This document shows, piece after piece, positions 53,219-64,000 of a stretch of 64,000 nt of DNA (its first letter is position 1; the number at the start of each line of letters is the position of its first letter). This DNA is from Delphinapterus leucas (lineage: Eukaryota; Chordata; Mammalia; Artiodactyla; Monodontidae), in the NCBI RefSeq assembly GCF_002288925.2, contig NW_022098057.1, positions 63,603,641 through 63,667,640 on the forward strand. The letters run 5' to 3'. The notes under the pieces are model-generated. The model was given only the letters and a program-made list of their open reading frames with translations, was not told the DNA's origin and did no database searches. A program made the position numbers and the translations under genes.

Positions 53219-56200
53219 AAAGAATAGCATGTAAAGATGCTATTAGGAAATGACACAAAGATGAAAATGTTATGACTACTGTTTACAAGCAGCATGGAAC
53301 CAGATATGTGAATCTTAAAATAAACCTAAATTAAATATCTGTAAAGTGGAACTACAAGCAAAAAGGAATGATAATTGTCCCTTGCCTTGCCTCTTCACTA
53401 TCTCTATTGAATCTTTCTCAGTGTTATATAAATGTCTGCACGGTCAGTTGTCTCATCTTAAACAAACAACTTCTCTTAAAAATATAAAAATCAAAGAAGT
53501 TAAAAAATACACTGTAATTCTTAGTTTGAATGTCAGTTTAAATTAATAGTGTTTTTTTATTTTTTAGGCTCCTTGGAGGAATGGCTGATTTTAGATATGG
53601 GGCAGGATTACATAAGAGGAACCTGGAACATCTTGTCAGAACAGAAACTAAGGAAGTTACCAAAGAAAATCGGGGTCATGACAAAAGAATCAGAAGCCAC
53701 CTTGAAGTGTTTCTACTGATCCAAGACAGGAATTTGAATGAAAGCATATGAATTTGAAGATTTTAAAGCATTTTCAAATATAGTGGGAAAAAAAACCCCT
53801 TCTTAATATACATTGAAATATAAACTATGTTAAAAAAGACATAAGTTCAAAATGATACTAAATTTTAAAAAAAAGAAAAACAATTGATCACACTGGAAGA
53901 TGCTTGGGAACTAACTTGTTTTGTTAACACTGGTGAATAAAGGCAAATAGCTAAGCATTTATTCTGATTTCTTTAATCACCCATACCTCAGAATTAACAA
54001 GTTATTTCAAGGACAATTTCTTTTTAAAAGAAGATTTAAAAAGTGGAAAAAGAATGACAAACGCCTAATGAAATAAAGAATATGTAATATGACCATAAGT
54101 GTTTCTAAAACCATTAGGTAGAAAGCTGTTAGGGAACATTATAATCAGTCAATTAGGTTAACAACACCTGACCTAGTCTTTTTTCTTTATGCGGCATGTG
54201 GGATCTTAGTTCCCCTACCAGGGATCGAACCCGCACCACTTGCAGTGGAAGCGCTGAGTCTTAACCACTGGACCTCTGAGGAAGTCCCCTGACCTAGTCT
54301 TAACATCACAAAAAGTCACACCAAACACTATGTACTTCCTGATGTGAAGAAATAGGAGTATATAAATCACAGATACTGTTCTGGCCATAGTAATTTTTTT
54401 TTTTTTAAACTGAAGTTGAATTTGCCTCTATGGACAATGGTTTCTGCTATAATGAAAAATGAAAAAATGAGGGAAAAGAAGAAAAGCAAGCTTTAAATTA
54501 AAAAAAAATGTAAAGGAGACATATCAACTAAATATAATGTGTGACCTCGTTTGGATACTGATTTAAACAAACCAAATGTAAAAGACAAAAAATCAATTAG
54601 GAGACAAGTGGAGCAATTTGAACACTGATTGGTATTAAGGCGTTATTTGATTTTTGTTTGCTTTTCTTAGGTATTGTGGGTATAAAGATTCCTTCTTTTT
54701 TAGTGACACATAGAAGATGATTCAGTGGGTAAGATATGATTTCTACAATTTGTTACCAAAAAAAAAAACAACAACAAAAAACTGCACAAGTCATATCTTT
54801 ATATTTTCATACCCATGTGGCCTGGGTAATGGTATAGATGACGTAGAATGGCTATGTACTGAAAAACTTTTAAACTAGGAGTCTATGAGGGAAGTGGAAT
54901 TCATTATGTAATTCACTCACTTTGTACCTTTTTTAAAATTTCCATTTAAGGAAAAAACCCTCAACTCTATAACCTTCACTCCATTCAGTTGACCCCCTTT
55001 ATAGCCAACATGTATGTCTTCCATTTCTCTCCCATTTCCCTATAAACCTACTTCCTTCATTCTCACCACTGTTCTGCACTCTGCTCTAGCAGTCGTCTTC
55101 AAATGTAAAGATAAAATCTCAGTTTTCCTCTCACTTGCCACAGGAGCAGCATTTGACAGGGCTGATCACTCCTCTCTGTGGTTTCACGCCTACCACACCA
55201 CACCTTCCCAGTCTAAGTCTCTCTTGCTGGTTCGTCCACATCTCTGAAACCTCTACAAATTGAAAATTCCCAGGATTTGTCCTCGATCAAATTTCCTTTT
55301 CACCTCCTTCTCTGTGATTTCATTCACACTCAAGGCTTCAAATACCATCTCTATCCAGTTGACCTCTTAAATTTTATCTCCAGTCTGAACCTGTTCTCTG
55401 AATTACACTCTTATTCAACTGCTTACCTAACGTCTAGACTTGAATATCTACAGGTGTCTCGAACTTTTACCATGTCCAAAAGTGGGCCTCCGATTTCCCT
55501 CTTTATCTTGCCAAATCTGTTCCTCTCCCTCCTTTCCTCATGATAGTTGGTGGTTTAACCATCCTTCCAGTTTCTTCCAGCCAATAACACCAGGGAAAAT
55601 CTTGACACTTTTTTTGGTCCACACTCCAGACTTAAATCTATCAGAAATCTCCAGGACTTCCCTGGTGGCACAGTGGTTAAGAATCCACCTGCCAATGCAG
55701 GGGACACGGCATCGATCCCTGGTTCAGGAAGGTCCCACGTGCTACGGAGCAATGAAGCCCGTGTACCGCAACTACTGAGCCTGCACTGTAGAGCCTGCAA
55801 GCCACAACTACTGAGCCCACGTGCCACAAGTACTAAAGCCCACGTGCCTAGAGCCTGTGCTCCGCAACGAGAAGCCATCACAGTGAGAAGCACACTCACC
55901 ACAACGAAGAGTAGCCCCCACTCCCTGCAACTAGAGAAAGCCTGTGCGCAGAAACGAAGACCCAACACAGCCAAAAATAAATAAATAAAATACAGTAATT
56001 TAAAAAAAAAAAGAAAAGAAGTCCCATTGACTCTACCTTAAAAACATCCAGAATCAGACATTTCTCCTGTCCTCCTCACTAGTCACTATGGTCCAAGCTC
56101 CATCATCTCTTTCTTGAGTTGTTAGGATAGCCTGTTTATGATCACCCTACTATTCTATTCTCTACCCCACTTGACTCTAGTTTCAATCCAGTAACTGGGA

Positions 56201-59200
56201 TGTTAGGTTTGAGTCAGATTATAGCCCTTCTCTATTTCTCACTCAAATGTAGGCCAAAGTCTTGACAGCAATCTACAAAGCCCAAGATGAATGGCTCAGA
56301 TGCCCCTCTTACCTCTCTGATGTCACATCCTACAATTCTCCCCATTTCACACTGTGCTCCAACCATACTGGCCTCTTTGCTTACATCAAGTATTCAAGGT
56401 AAATTCCCATCTCCTGAACTTTGCACTTGCCACTTCTTCTACCTGGAATGCTATTTCTCCAAATAAAAACATTGCTGATCCTCATTTCCTTTAGGACTTT
56501 GCTCAAATGCCTCATTCTCAGTGAATCCTTTTTTGACAACCCTATTCAAATGGAATTCTTTCACAGCACTATGTTCCCTCTTATTCACTGCTACATTTCC
56601 GATACCTCGAACAGTTCAAAGTAGTGCCCAGTAATATTTGTTGAATGGACTACTTAAACTGATGCTAAAGCTGATGAAGAAGAAAAAAAAAAGCTGATGA
56701 AGTAAGACTTCAAGGAAGTGATGTCATTTTATGTATGCTGCAAAGGGGCTTTGCTTCAAAATAGCTGGGGAACAAACAATAAGAACATGTTTCGTTTTTG
56801 CTTTTTTTTTTAAAAAGAATATAAATAGAGAAAAAAATACCAAGAAATACTGATGGGTCACCTTTTTGTTGGCTTTTAATTTTGGCAAGTACATAGAAAT
56901 ATATTCACTGTTTTAGTTTAAACTCTAAACAAACTATATAAAAATAATTGGCTAACTTGATTGGTAGATATCTGATCTAAAGTTTTTCTTTTCATAATGC
57001 CTCACTCCTAAGAGAGTGGCAAAGACAATAAAAAAAAATAAGATGCAAAGACAAGTGCAAACTGAACTGCCAGTGAAAGTTGTGCACAGAAAATTATCAG
57101 GCTCAATAAGCCTTACCTAAAAGTGGCAGCGATGAAGCCTTACTGTTGTTTGTCATTGAATTATTCTTCCGCTTGATTCGAGGAATAAATTTCTTTTCCA
57201 CAGCCCTTATCTTATGTGCGAGAACCTCTGTCATCATTGCTGCTCTCTTCTTCCCAGAACGAGGAACTGGCTGAGTAAATCGTGTTCTTTTTCTGCGGTG
57301 GGGTGCGAGGACCATGATGGCCCCAGATTTGATCTTGGCTTCCATTCCGTCCCTTGAGCCAAACTCATCTGTGTCTGAAAGTTTATAAAGAGGAAGTACA
57401 TGCAGCTGCTCATCTTGAGGAATAACACCAAATGAGCGGTTATCTTCTCGTGTTAAAGTGCAGACCTGATAGGAAGAAAACATGAAATGGGAACTAGAGA
57501 TCCTGCACATTCATAATAGATATTCCTACCTTCTTATTGTTGCCATTGTGAAAGGGAACTGTTTTCAGTTGGTTACTGCTGGTATATTCATTCATTTTGG
57601 AAAAATATTTTGTATATCAAGCCACTCAATGCTTTTCTATTTGAATAACTTATCAACTGTTTGTAAGCAGACCAGTATAATGTTGAGTTGATTTTGTAAG
57701 TACATATTATACATGTTTATGCATTTTATAATATTTTAAGTCACCTTCTTTGTTACATTCCATCTTATTTCATTGTCTAAGTTAAGGAACAGTCACTGAA
57801 TTGTTCACTACCTTCATATTAAATATTAGCTAATAAAAAGATATTACTTTAGCTTATAAATCACACTATTTCTTAATACTTAAATAATGTGGACTTCCCT
57901 GGTGGCACAGTGGTTAAGTATCCACCTGCCAGTGCAGGGGACATGGGTTCGAGCCCTAGTCTGGGAAGGTCCCACATGCCGCGGAGCAACTAAGCCCGTG
58001 TGCCACAACTACTGATTCCACGTGCCACAACTACTGAAGCCTGTGCACCTAGAGCCCGTGCTCCACAACAAGAGAAGGCACTGCAATGAGAAGCCCACAC
58101 ACCGCAACGAAGAGTAGCCCCCGCTTGACTCAAGTAGAGAAAGCCCTCGCGCAGCAACAAAGACCCAACACAGCCAAAAGTAAATAAATAATTAAACAAA
58201 CAAACATGAGAAGAGGAACTAAAACTTAGTTTCACTCTGAACCTAATCCAACCTGATCACTAATATTCTCTAATGAAGAGCAACTCACATAAAAGGTACT
58301 AGCCAAGCATGATGTTGAATCACTCTTTGGCTAAGATTCATCTGGATGGATGTATAAAATTTCAGCATTTGGAAATAACAGTGGTCTCAGAGACCATAGG
58401 CAACATCAGTGAAAAGGTGTGATAGGGAAAAAGTTGTTTTGGCTCCTTAATCTGTTACTGATAGACCTCACTGAGCAAATAAGGAAGGAAGGCTGCCTTT
58501 TGATGGATCAGACGGTACACTTCCAATCAGAATGTAATAATCATAGCTATGTCTTCTAAGAGGCCAAAATCGTGTAGTGCAGAAATAGAGGTAATCACTC
58601 TCTATTAATCTGTTTTACTAGGTAAGAAGAGAACTACTTGAAGCAAACTCATTTCCCTTATAAAAGGACTATTGCACGATTTTTCCTGTGGTCTTCTCCT
58701 TAATTTAAGATTATCTTGATTGACTTCTTGCTATGGGCATGTGATTCTTTTCATGGCTATAAACATAGTTTGCACATATATGTGCAAATTATTTCTTCTA
58801 AATATTTCTACATACAAGCACTAAGAACCAATATTAATAAAAAGGATGGTAAATTTGGCACGGTTCCCTCACAAAAAACCTGAAGTACAGATGGCAAGAA
58901 AGAGTAAGTTGCTTAACTTCCTATCTACCAGTTTGATAGCACAGAATGGTTGCTTTGAATAATCATGTAGTTCTACATCCCAACAAACCTACCACAATTA
59001 AATGTATAATTCAAGACTTTCAACAAAGTATTTCAGGCTGGTTCTGTAACTTTTTGGGAGCACTATCGATATATACTATGTGGAACAGACATAAAATAGG
59101 ATTTGTCACAATAATCATCCTTAAGGACCTCAGCTTGAATGTACAGTGATGGAGCCTTTAGAATCAAAAGCCACCCAGGTACCTACCACCGTGCTCCCAT

Positions 59201-61325
59201 TATTCATGTTGTGAATGTCCCTGTGGGGGTGGGCACAGAAGTCTAGGCAAGCAGTGACCCCAGAGAAAGGACGACCTTCTTTCTTGCCAAGCCGACATTC
59301 TTGAGCAGCGTGTTCAAGCGCCACCTGAAAAATAATGTATGACCCATGGTTTTAAGAGATAGAAAGAATCACCTTCAATAAAGAGTAAAACTCACTTTCT
59401 GATAAAGTTTATGAGTTAATTACACTTTATAATTTCAGAGATATCTGACACTACAGTATATTATTTTAGTGATTGTCTAGTTTAGTAATATCCAGGGTAA
59501 AGAATTTGAGACTACATGGATTAAAGTGGCAATCACTGAAGGCAAGGTGAGGGCATTAATACCTGCTGGGGGTAGATAAACAAGAAAAGTAGCCTGAAAT
59601 ATTTCATTAGGAAGAAAGAATAATACAGTGCTTTGATCATGTATCTAGTTTTCAATGTCTATATAAAGTAGATGTACATATATATTCATGAACCAGTATA
59701 GAAAGTAAATTAATAACTTTTTTAAATGAAAGGTTGGAATTTAACAGAGAGCTTGTTATTCATGATAATACAAATAAATATTTTAATTTTTATTAAATAT
59801 TTTAAAAAATATGGACTTCTGGTTATGTTTGTTTTTGTTTTTGGTTGCGCCACTCTGCTTGCAGGATCTTAGCTCACTAACCAGGGATTGAACCAAGGCC
59901 CTCGGCAGTGAAAGCACAGAGTCCTAACCACTGGACTGCCAGGGAATTCCCTATGTTTAAAATTAGGTATTTTACACACTTATTTTCTCCATTCTCTGAT
60001 ATATGATTTGCAATTATTTTCTCCCAATCTGTGGTGGTCTTTTCCTTTTCTTTTTTAAAACAATGTGTTCCCCCAACTCAGTTTTATTGAGGTACTCCTG
60101 ACATACAACATATGTAAGATTAAGGTATACAATGTGATGATTAGATACATGTATGGATTACAAAATGATTACCACAATAAGGTTAGTGAACATTGCAATC
60201 TGTTCACATAATTACGATTATTTGGTGTGTAGAAGTAACATTTAGGATGTCTTTAAAACATTTAAGTATATAATATAGTATTGTTAATTATAGCCACCAA
60301 CCTGGGCACCCAGATCCCCAGGTCATATATATATATATTTTTAATAAATCTATTTATTTATTTATTTTTGGCCGTGTTGGGTCTTTGTTGCTGTGCGCGG
60401 GCTTTCTCTAGTTGCGGTGAGCGGGGGCTACTCTTCGTTGCAGTGCGCGGGCTTCTCATTGCAGTAGCTTCTCTTGCTTCAGAGCACGGGCTCTAGGTGC
60501 ACGGGCTTCCACAGCTGTGGCTCGTGGGCTTCAGTAGTTGTGGCTCGCAGGCTCCAGAGCATAGGCTCAGTAGTTGTGGCGCACAGCCTTAGTTGCTCCG
60601 CAGCATGTGGGATCTTCCCGGACCAGGGCTCGAACCCGTGTCCCCTGCATTGGCAGGCGGATTCTTAACCAGTGCACCACCAGGGACGCCCCCCTCAGGT
60701 CGTATTTATCTTATAGGTGGGAGTTTGTACCCCTTGGCCAACATCTCCCCATCTCCACCACTTCCCAATTACTTTCTTGATGATGCATTTCTGCTTTTAT
60801 AAGTTTTATTCCTAGAAACAATCATAACTTTGTCACTCTGGAGATTTAATTCAATTGCCATAATAGACTTTTTTTTTTTTTTTGCGGTACGCGGGCCTCT
60901 CACTGTTGTGGCCTCTCCCATTGCGGAGCACAGGCTCCGGAAGCGCAGGTTCAGCCGCCATGGCTCACGGGACCAGCCGCTCCGCGGCATGTGGGATCTT
61001 CCCGGACTGGGGCACGAACCTGTGTCCCCTGCATCAGCAGGTGGACTCTCAACCGCTGCGCCACCAGGGAAGCCCCATAATAGACTTTTTAAAAAACGCT
61101 AGACAATTTTTTAAGCTGTCTGATAAAAGATCTACATTAAGTTCAGATTTGAAAAAATTTCCTATTAACAATGACATTGTTTAGATATAAATGTCAACCA
61201 TGTTTAAGAGTACTGTATAAGGAACCAAAACATACCTGGTTTTGGTAAGCAACTGGAGCATACTGCTTATAAATTGGAGCTAATTCTGTAGCCAAACTCT
61301 GTAAATTATCTTCAAGGTTTTTTTC
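51029..61325 (-). CDS. TET1: TET1, last four coding exons (5' part outside window)
   Basis: TET1 is a nuclear Fe(II)/2-oxoglutarate dioxygenase that oxidises 5-methylcytosine to 5-hydroxymethyl-, formyl- and carboxylcytosine. Four exons join in frame (30 + 46 + 116 codons plus 1 nt, then 336 codons and stop). Visible parts: end of the Cys-rich region ([20 protein letters not shown]); first half of the double-stranded beta-helix with iron ligands His and Asp in AHPHRD; the low-complexity insert spanning exons 3 and 4; the second half of the barrel with the third iron ligand His in [17 protein letters not shown]-terminus [15 protein letters not shown] to GPYNHWV. The CXXC domain and most of the protein lie upstream of 64,000. 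Catalytic residues look intact. HPHRD, the C-terminal tail and synteny with CCAR1 distinguish it from TET2 and TET3. Confidence 0.97.
51498..51542 (-). repeat. TET1: 15-bp x3 tandem repeat inside TET1 coding exon
   Basis: Plus-strand units gacagggggtcgtct, gatagggggtcatct and gacagaggctcatct encode three successive acidic PLSDD-type motifs. In frame, so copy number could change without frameshift. Confidence 0.85.
53181..53218 (+). repeat. (TC)n then (TA)n compound microsatellite
   Basis: About 14 TC units followed by TA units. Confidence 0.92.
53570..53750. repeat. Unclassified interspersed repeat, copy B
   Basis: 'ggaatggctgattttagata' then 'ggggcagg'; same orientation as copy A. Confidence 0.4.
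54181..54288 (-). mobile_element. CHR SINE, short form
   Basis: Flanked by cctgacctagtctt; first SINE above the SINE-free block. Confidence 0.94.
54960..55640 (+). mobile_element. L2 relic, 5' half
   Basis: 'gcagcatttgacagggctga' and 'cttcaaataccatctctatc' match the L2 reverse-transcriptase coding region; frames are broken. Confidence 0.85.
55653..56010 (+). mobile_element. CHR SINE, long form, inside L2
   Basis: Splits an L2 relic whose halves continue on both sides. Confidence 0.95.
56030..56650 (+). mobile_element. L2 relic, 3' half
   Basis: Continues L2 after the SINE: 'ggtccaagctccatcatctc', 'cttctacctggaatgctat', 'caaatgcctcattctcagtg'. Confidence 0.85.
57117..57465 (-). CDS. TET1: TET1 exon, second from the end
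   Basis: Acceptor tatcag|GTCTGC, donor CTTTTAG|gtaagg; 349 bp. Encodes [37 protein letters not shown], then a basic stretch ([20 protein letters not shown]) that begins the low-complexity insert. Confidence 0.96.
57466..59186 (-). other. TET1: TET1 intron
   Basis: One CHR SINE at 57,891-58,203; the rest is AT-rich with nothing recognised. Confidence 0.8.
57891..58203 (+). mobile_element. CHR SINE, long form
   Basis: Typical head, repeated body and AAATAAAT tail. Confidence 0.95.
59187..59324 (-). CDS. TET1: TET1 exon, third from the end (HxD iron-binding motif)
   Basis: Acceptor tttcag|GTGGCG, donor ACGGTG|gtaggt; 138 bp, phase 0 to 0. Encodes [36 protein letters not shown] and [10 protein letters not shown]. 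His and Asp of HRD coordinate the catalytic Fe(II) in the TET family. Confidence 0.97.
59831..59951 (-). mobile_element. CHR SINE, short form
   Basis: Flanked by tatgttt. Confidence 0.93.
59960..60300 (-). mobile_element. Old L1 3'UTR, antisense
   Basis: 'attttctcccaatctgtgg' and 'cagttttattgaggtactcc'. Confidence 0.75.
60330..60693 (-). mobile_element. CHR SINE, long form
   Basis: Flanked by imperfect c(c/t)caggtc(a/g)tat. Confidence 0.95.
60871..61075 (-). mobile_element. Young CHR-type SINE
   Basis: Flanked by ccataatagacttttt, a near-perfect target duplication. Confidence 0.96.
61236..61325 (-). CDS. TET1: TET1 exon, fourth from the end
   Basis: Acceptor cctatag|GAAAAA, donor AACCAG|gtatgt; 90 bp, phase 0 to 0. 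Encodes [20 protein letters not shown] and [10 protein letters not shown], the link between the Cys-rich region and the dioxygenase core. Confidence 0.95.
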
Positions 61326-62399
61326 CTATAGGAAGAGACAGTCCATAAAAGTTGTTTCATAATAACATATAAGATGAGTGATGAGTTTATTATATAATGT
61401 ATGAAAATGAATTATACATCATTGCTGATGTGTGGTTGATGCATGGTTCATACTTACCCAGATAAAAGAGGTACCATAGAAAATGACATGGATTGTTTTC
61501 ATAAAATCTAAACTATTAGTCACTGTTATGCTTGAATTTAGTCTTTTGAAATTAAAAGTCTATGTTATCAGCTAATGAGAAATCTAACTGGTGTTAGAGG
61601 TAAGTTGCAAAGCTGCTCATGTTGTTAAAAACAAGAACCATATTTCATATTTATTCAATAGTACAGGGCACTTGAAGTAAATCAAGACAATTTTCCTGCT
61701 AACAAGTGGAGACTTGGAAGAATTCTGACAGTGAAACAAGTTTCTACAACAGAGATGGGAGAGCAACACACATAAGGCACATACTGTGTTATCAGATCCT
61801 GTGTTAAGAGCTTCAAACGTAATAAGTAGGCAATGGGCTGTCTAAAACCAGTGTTTTCTTTTCTACACAGGAATGGCTATAAATTGAGGAAGATCTGATA
61901 GAACTGTGGAGAAGCCTTAACACCATTTCAAGATTCTAGATTCTAATGACAGTAGAAACATGTAAGATTTTTTCAAAGGAAAACCGTCATGACAAGAATA
62001 TTAAAAATGTCACTGATGACAGCATGAGGTTCGAAGGAGAGAAAGCAGCCTTTGGCAACAATAGTTGGAAAACCATTGTGGTAGTTTTTCAGAGATGATT
62101 ATATCCTAAACCAAGTCAGAGACTTGATAAATGATCAGTCACATCTAAGGAAGACAAGTGATGGAGAACTGACAGCAAGGATGAATGAAGGACTTAAGAA
62201 GGTTTGAAGGCTTCCGCCTCATTTGAGATTTGGTGGATGCCTAGAACTCAGGAAGGAAGCCTTCATGTGGACCAGGTCACCTCTGGTATGGAGCAGACTA
62301 TTATAATAAAAACCAAAGCCAATATAGACATAGGAAGTTAATTCTTGAGTGCTTTTTAACAAGCCTCAGTCTTGGCAACTGCAAAGCATCAGTGATAAT

Positions 62400-62575
62400 C
62401 CTTTTGGTTTCCTACTCATTTATGTTGGTGCTTTCATTGAAAAGGATATTCATGTATATATAGGATCTATATCTAGATTGCTCTGTTCCATTCATCTGTC
62501 TAATTATGTATTTGTTACTCAATGTAGCTTAATAAATATAGTCAGGGAGGTCAGACCCCTACTTTAAAAACACTT
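62400..62575 (-). mobile_element. Old L1 ORF2 fragment, antisense
   Basis: 'ttccattcatctgtctaatt' and 'cagggaggtcagacccc' resemble antisense ORF2. Confidence 0.7.
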
Positions 62576-62959
62576 CCTAGCTATACTCACACATTAATTA
62601 TAAATTTGAGGAAAACTTAGGAATTATTATTTAAATGCCTATTAAAAAGACTTTATTATATTTTATAACACTTGAAATATTGGGTGGGGTAATTGTGTTT
62701 TACTGCTAATAGAGTATTAAGAATCATTCAGTGTCACAAGTCAGACTGGGCAATTTGTCATCTTATGGAATATCTCATTTATTATGTGGAAATGAAATAA
62801 AGTAGGCAAATAGAAGCTAATTAAATGAAAAAACAGATGATTATTAGTATCATTTTTGAATGTAGGTTCTTTATTCATATTGTAAAAATCCTGACTTTCT
62901 AATGGTTTCATTAGAATGAATATGTCGGATAGAGATTTCTTATCAGATCTTTACCTAAT

Positions 62960-63540
62960 GGGGCTCACACCTACATCCCTCTGCCCTTCTCACCCTGTAC
63001 TTCATCTCTAGGACCATCTTCTCCACATCAATGCCTACAATTACCACCTGGACCACAGATCACCCCTTGAGCTTCAGGTTCTTATTAATGACCTGACAAC
63101 CTCACTTGGATTTCTCTTAGGAATCTCCAAGCCAATGCATCCAAACTGAATTAATAATCTGCCTTCTATAAACCTGGTCCTGTTTCAGCATATCCTATGT
63201 CAAGGAATAGTACCTAATTAAAAAAAATCTTTCCAGAACAACCACTGCTTATCATTTCTTCTGTCACAGCCATATTCTAAGTCACTACTATTCCTTCCCT
63301 GGACTGTTCTCAAAGCTAGCCCATCTTGCTATACCAACTTTTGGCCAACTCCAATCCACAGAGCAGCCAGAGAGATCCCTTTTTAAAAAGAAAAGTTTAA
63401 TTATATCACTCTCCGCCTTAAAAGTCTTCAATGATCTTCCAAAATTCTTGACATGGTTTACAAGGTCGCTTTATGCACCTCACTTTCCCTTGCCTGCTGT
63501 GCTTCACTGGCCTTTTGTCAGTTCCTGGAAAGAGGAATGC
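62960..63540 (+). mobile_element. L2 relic
   Basis: 'agagcagccagagagatccc' and 'cactctccgccttaaaagtc' match the L2 3' portion. Confidence 0.8.
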
Positions 63541-63744
63541 TTCTTCCTGTATTATAAACACTACATAAACATTACTCATTGTTAATAATAACCATAAGCA
63601 AAAACTGACCTTACATTCATTATATAACAGAGTTATTTGTTATAGAATAAAAAGTTAACAGTCATGTCAATATAAATAATATATTTGTATACTAACAGCT
63701 TTATCAGATACTTATTTGGAAAAAAAAATTTTAAGGGAGAATTC

Positions 63745-64000
63745 ACATCTCATTATCAAGTGTTCTGACCTTTGAACATGGTATCTTCTCATTATCAGGT
63801 ATTTTATATGTCTTTTTAGCAATTTTTATAGTTTTCTCCCTAAAGTTCTGATAAACTTCTTGTCAGATTTCTTCTAAGGTACTTTATCTGCAAAGGATAG
63901 TCCTCTGTCTAGAGTCATTTCCTTCTTTTATTACAGTAAATGGGAACTCTAGAAAAACCAAATAATTTTGACTGCCTCTTTAAAGGGATTATTTATTTAT
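63745..64000 (-). mobile_element. Old L1 ORF2 fragment, antisense, runs off the window
   Basis: 'atagttttctccctaaag' and 'tctaaggtactttatctgc' resemble antisense ORF2; may continue the fragment at 62,400. Confidence 0.6.

Larger units (their letters stand above)
52042..57116 (-). other. TET1: TET1 last intron
   Basis: (TC)n(TA)n tract, an unclassified repeat copy at about 53,570, one short SINE, and an L2 split by a CHR SINE. About 52,050-53,150 and 54,300-54,950 show nothing recognisable. Confidence 0.8.
59325..61235 (-). other. TET1: TET1 intron
   Basis: Three SINEs, all antisense to the plus strand and so in the sense direction of TET1, plus an L1 3' relic. Confidence 0.8.
61326..64000 (-). 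other. TET1: TET1 intron (partial)
   Basis: L1 relics at 62,400 and 63,745 and L2 at 62,960. The upstream TET1 exon (Cys-rich region) was not found, so it lies beyond the window. Confidence 0.75.

Noticed and set aside
61326..64000. Further upstream TET1 exon (Cys-rich region)
   Set aside because: No minus-strand segment with the expected residues and splice borders was found; it must lie beyond the window.
1..64000. CRISPR arrays, tRNA or rRNA genes, operons
   Set aside because: None seen; tRNA-like sequence is confined to SINE heads.

Overview
The window is nuclear genomic DNA from a mammal, most likely a cetacean and probably a toothed whale. Two lines of evidence support this. It carries vertebrate protein-coding genes split into short exons with GT/AG borders. 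It also holds about 35 copies of the tRNA-derived CHR-type SINE (5' start 'ggacttccctggtgg'), typical of whales, hippos and ruminants. Six copies belong to a younger variant ending in a plain A tract, which I associate with toothed whales. The species call is inference from repeat type only.

Both genes lie on the minus strand, so transcription runs from high to low coordinates. From about 61,325 down to 51,029 lie the last four coding exons of TET1 (5-methylcytosine dioxygenase): the catalytic HxD exon, the exon after it, and the large final exon carrying the third iron ligand and the stop codon. Below the stop is the TET1 3'UTR, then intergenic DNA. From about 39.7 kb downward is CCAR1 (cell division cycle and apoptosis regulator 1). 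It has a CpG-island promoter (about 38.64-39.67 kb), a non-coding first exon, and 16 consecutive coding exons (exons 2-17, ending at 1,537) that encode about 766 residues in one unbroken frame. The remaining CCAR1 exons lie beyond the left edge. TET1 upstream of CCAR1 on the same strand matches the human 10q21.3 order.

The introns are filled mostly with CHR SINEs, L1 3' ends and older L2, MIR and hAT relics. Several insertions still show target-site duplications, including one SINE inside another and two SINEs inserted in series at one target. By contrast, 41.49-54.17 kb, which covers the TET1 3' end and the adjacent intergenic DNA, has no CHR SINE at all. That block contains three miR-29 seed matches and a possible distal polyadenylation site. 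Other points of interest are a GC-AG intron in CCAR1, a pair of similar tiny in-frame exons, and a predicted upstream ORF spliced across CCAR1 exons 1 and 2.

No bacterial-style system, CRISPR array or intact transposon is present. Nearly all open reading frames outside the listed exons are translations of SINEs, L1 or shadow frames.
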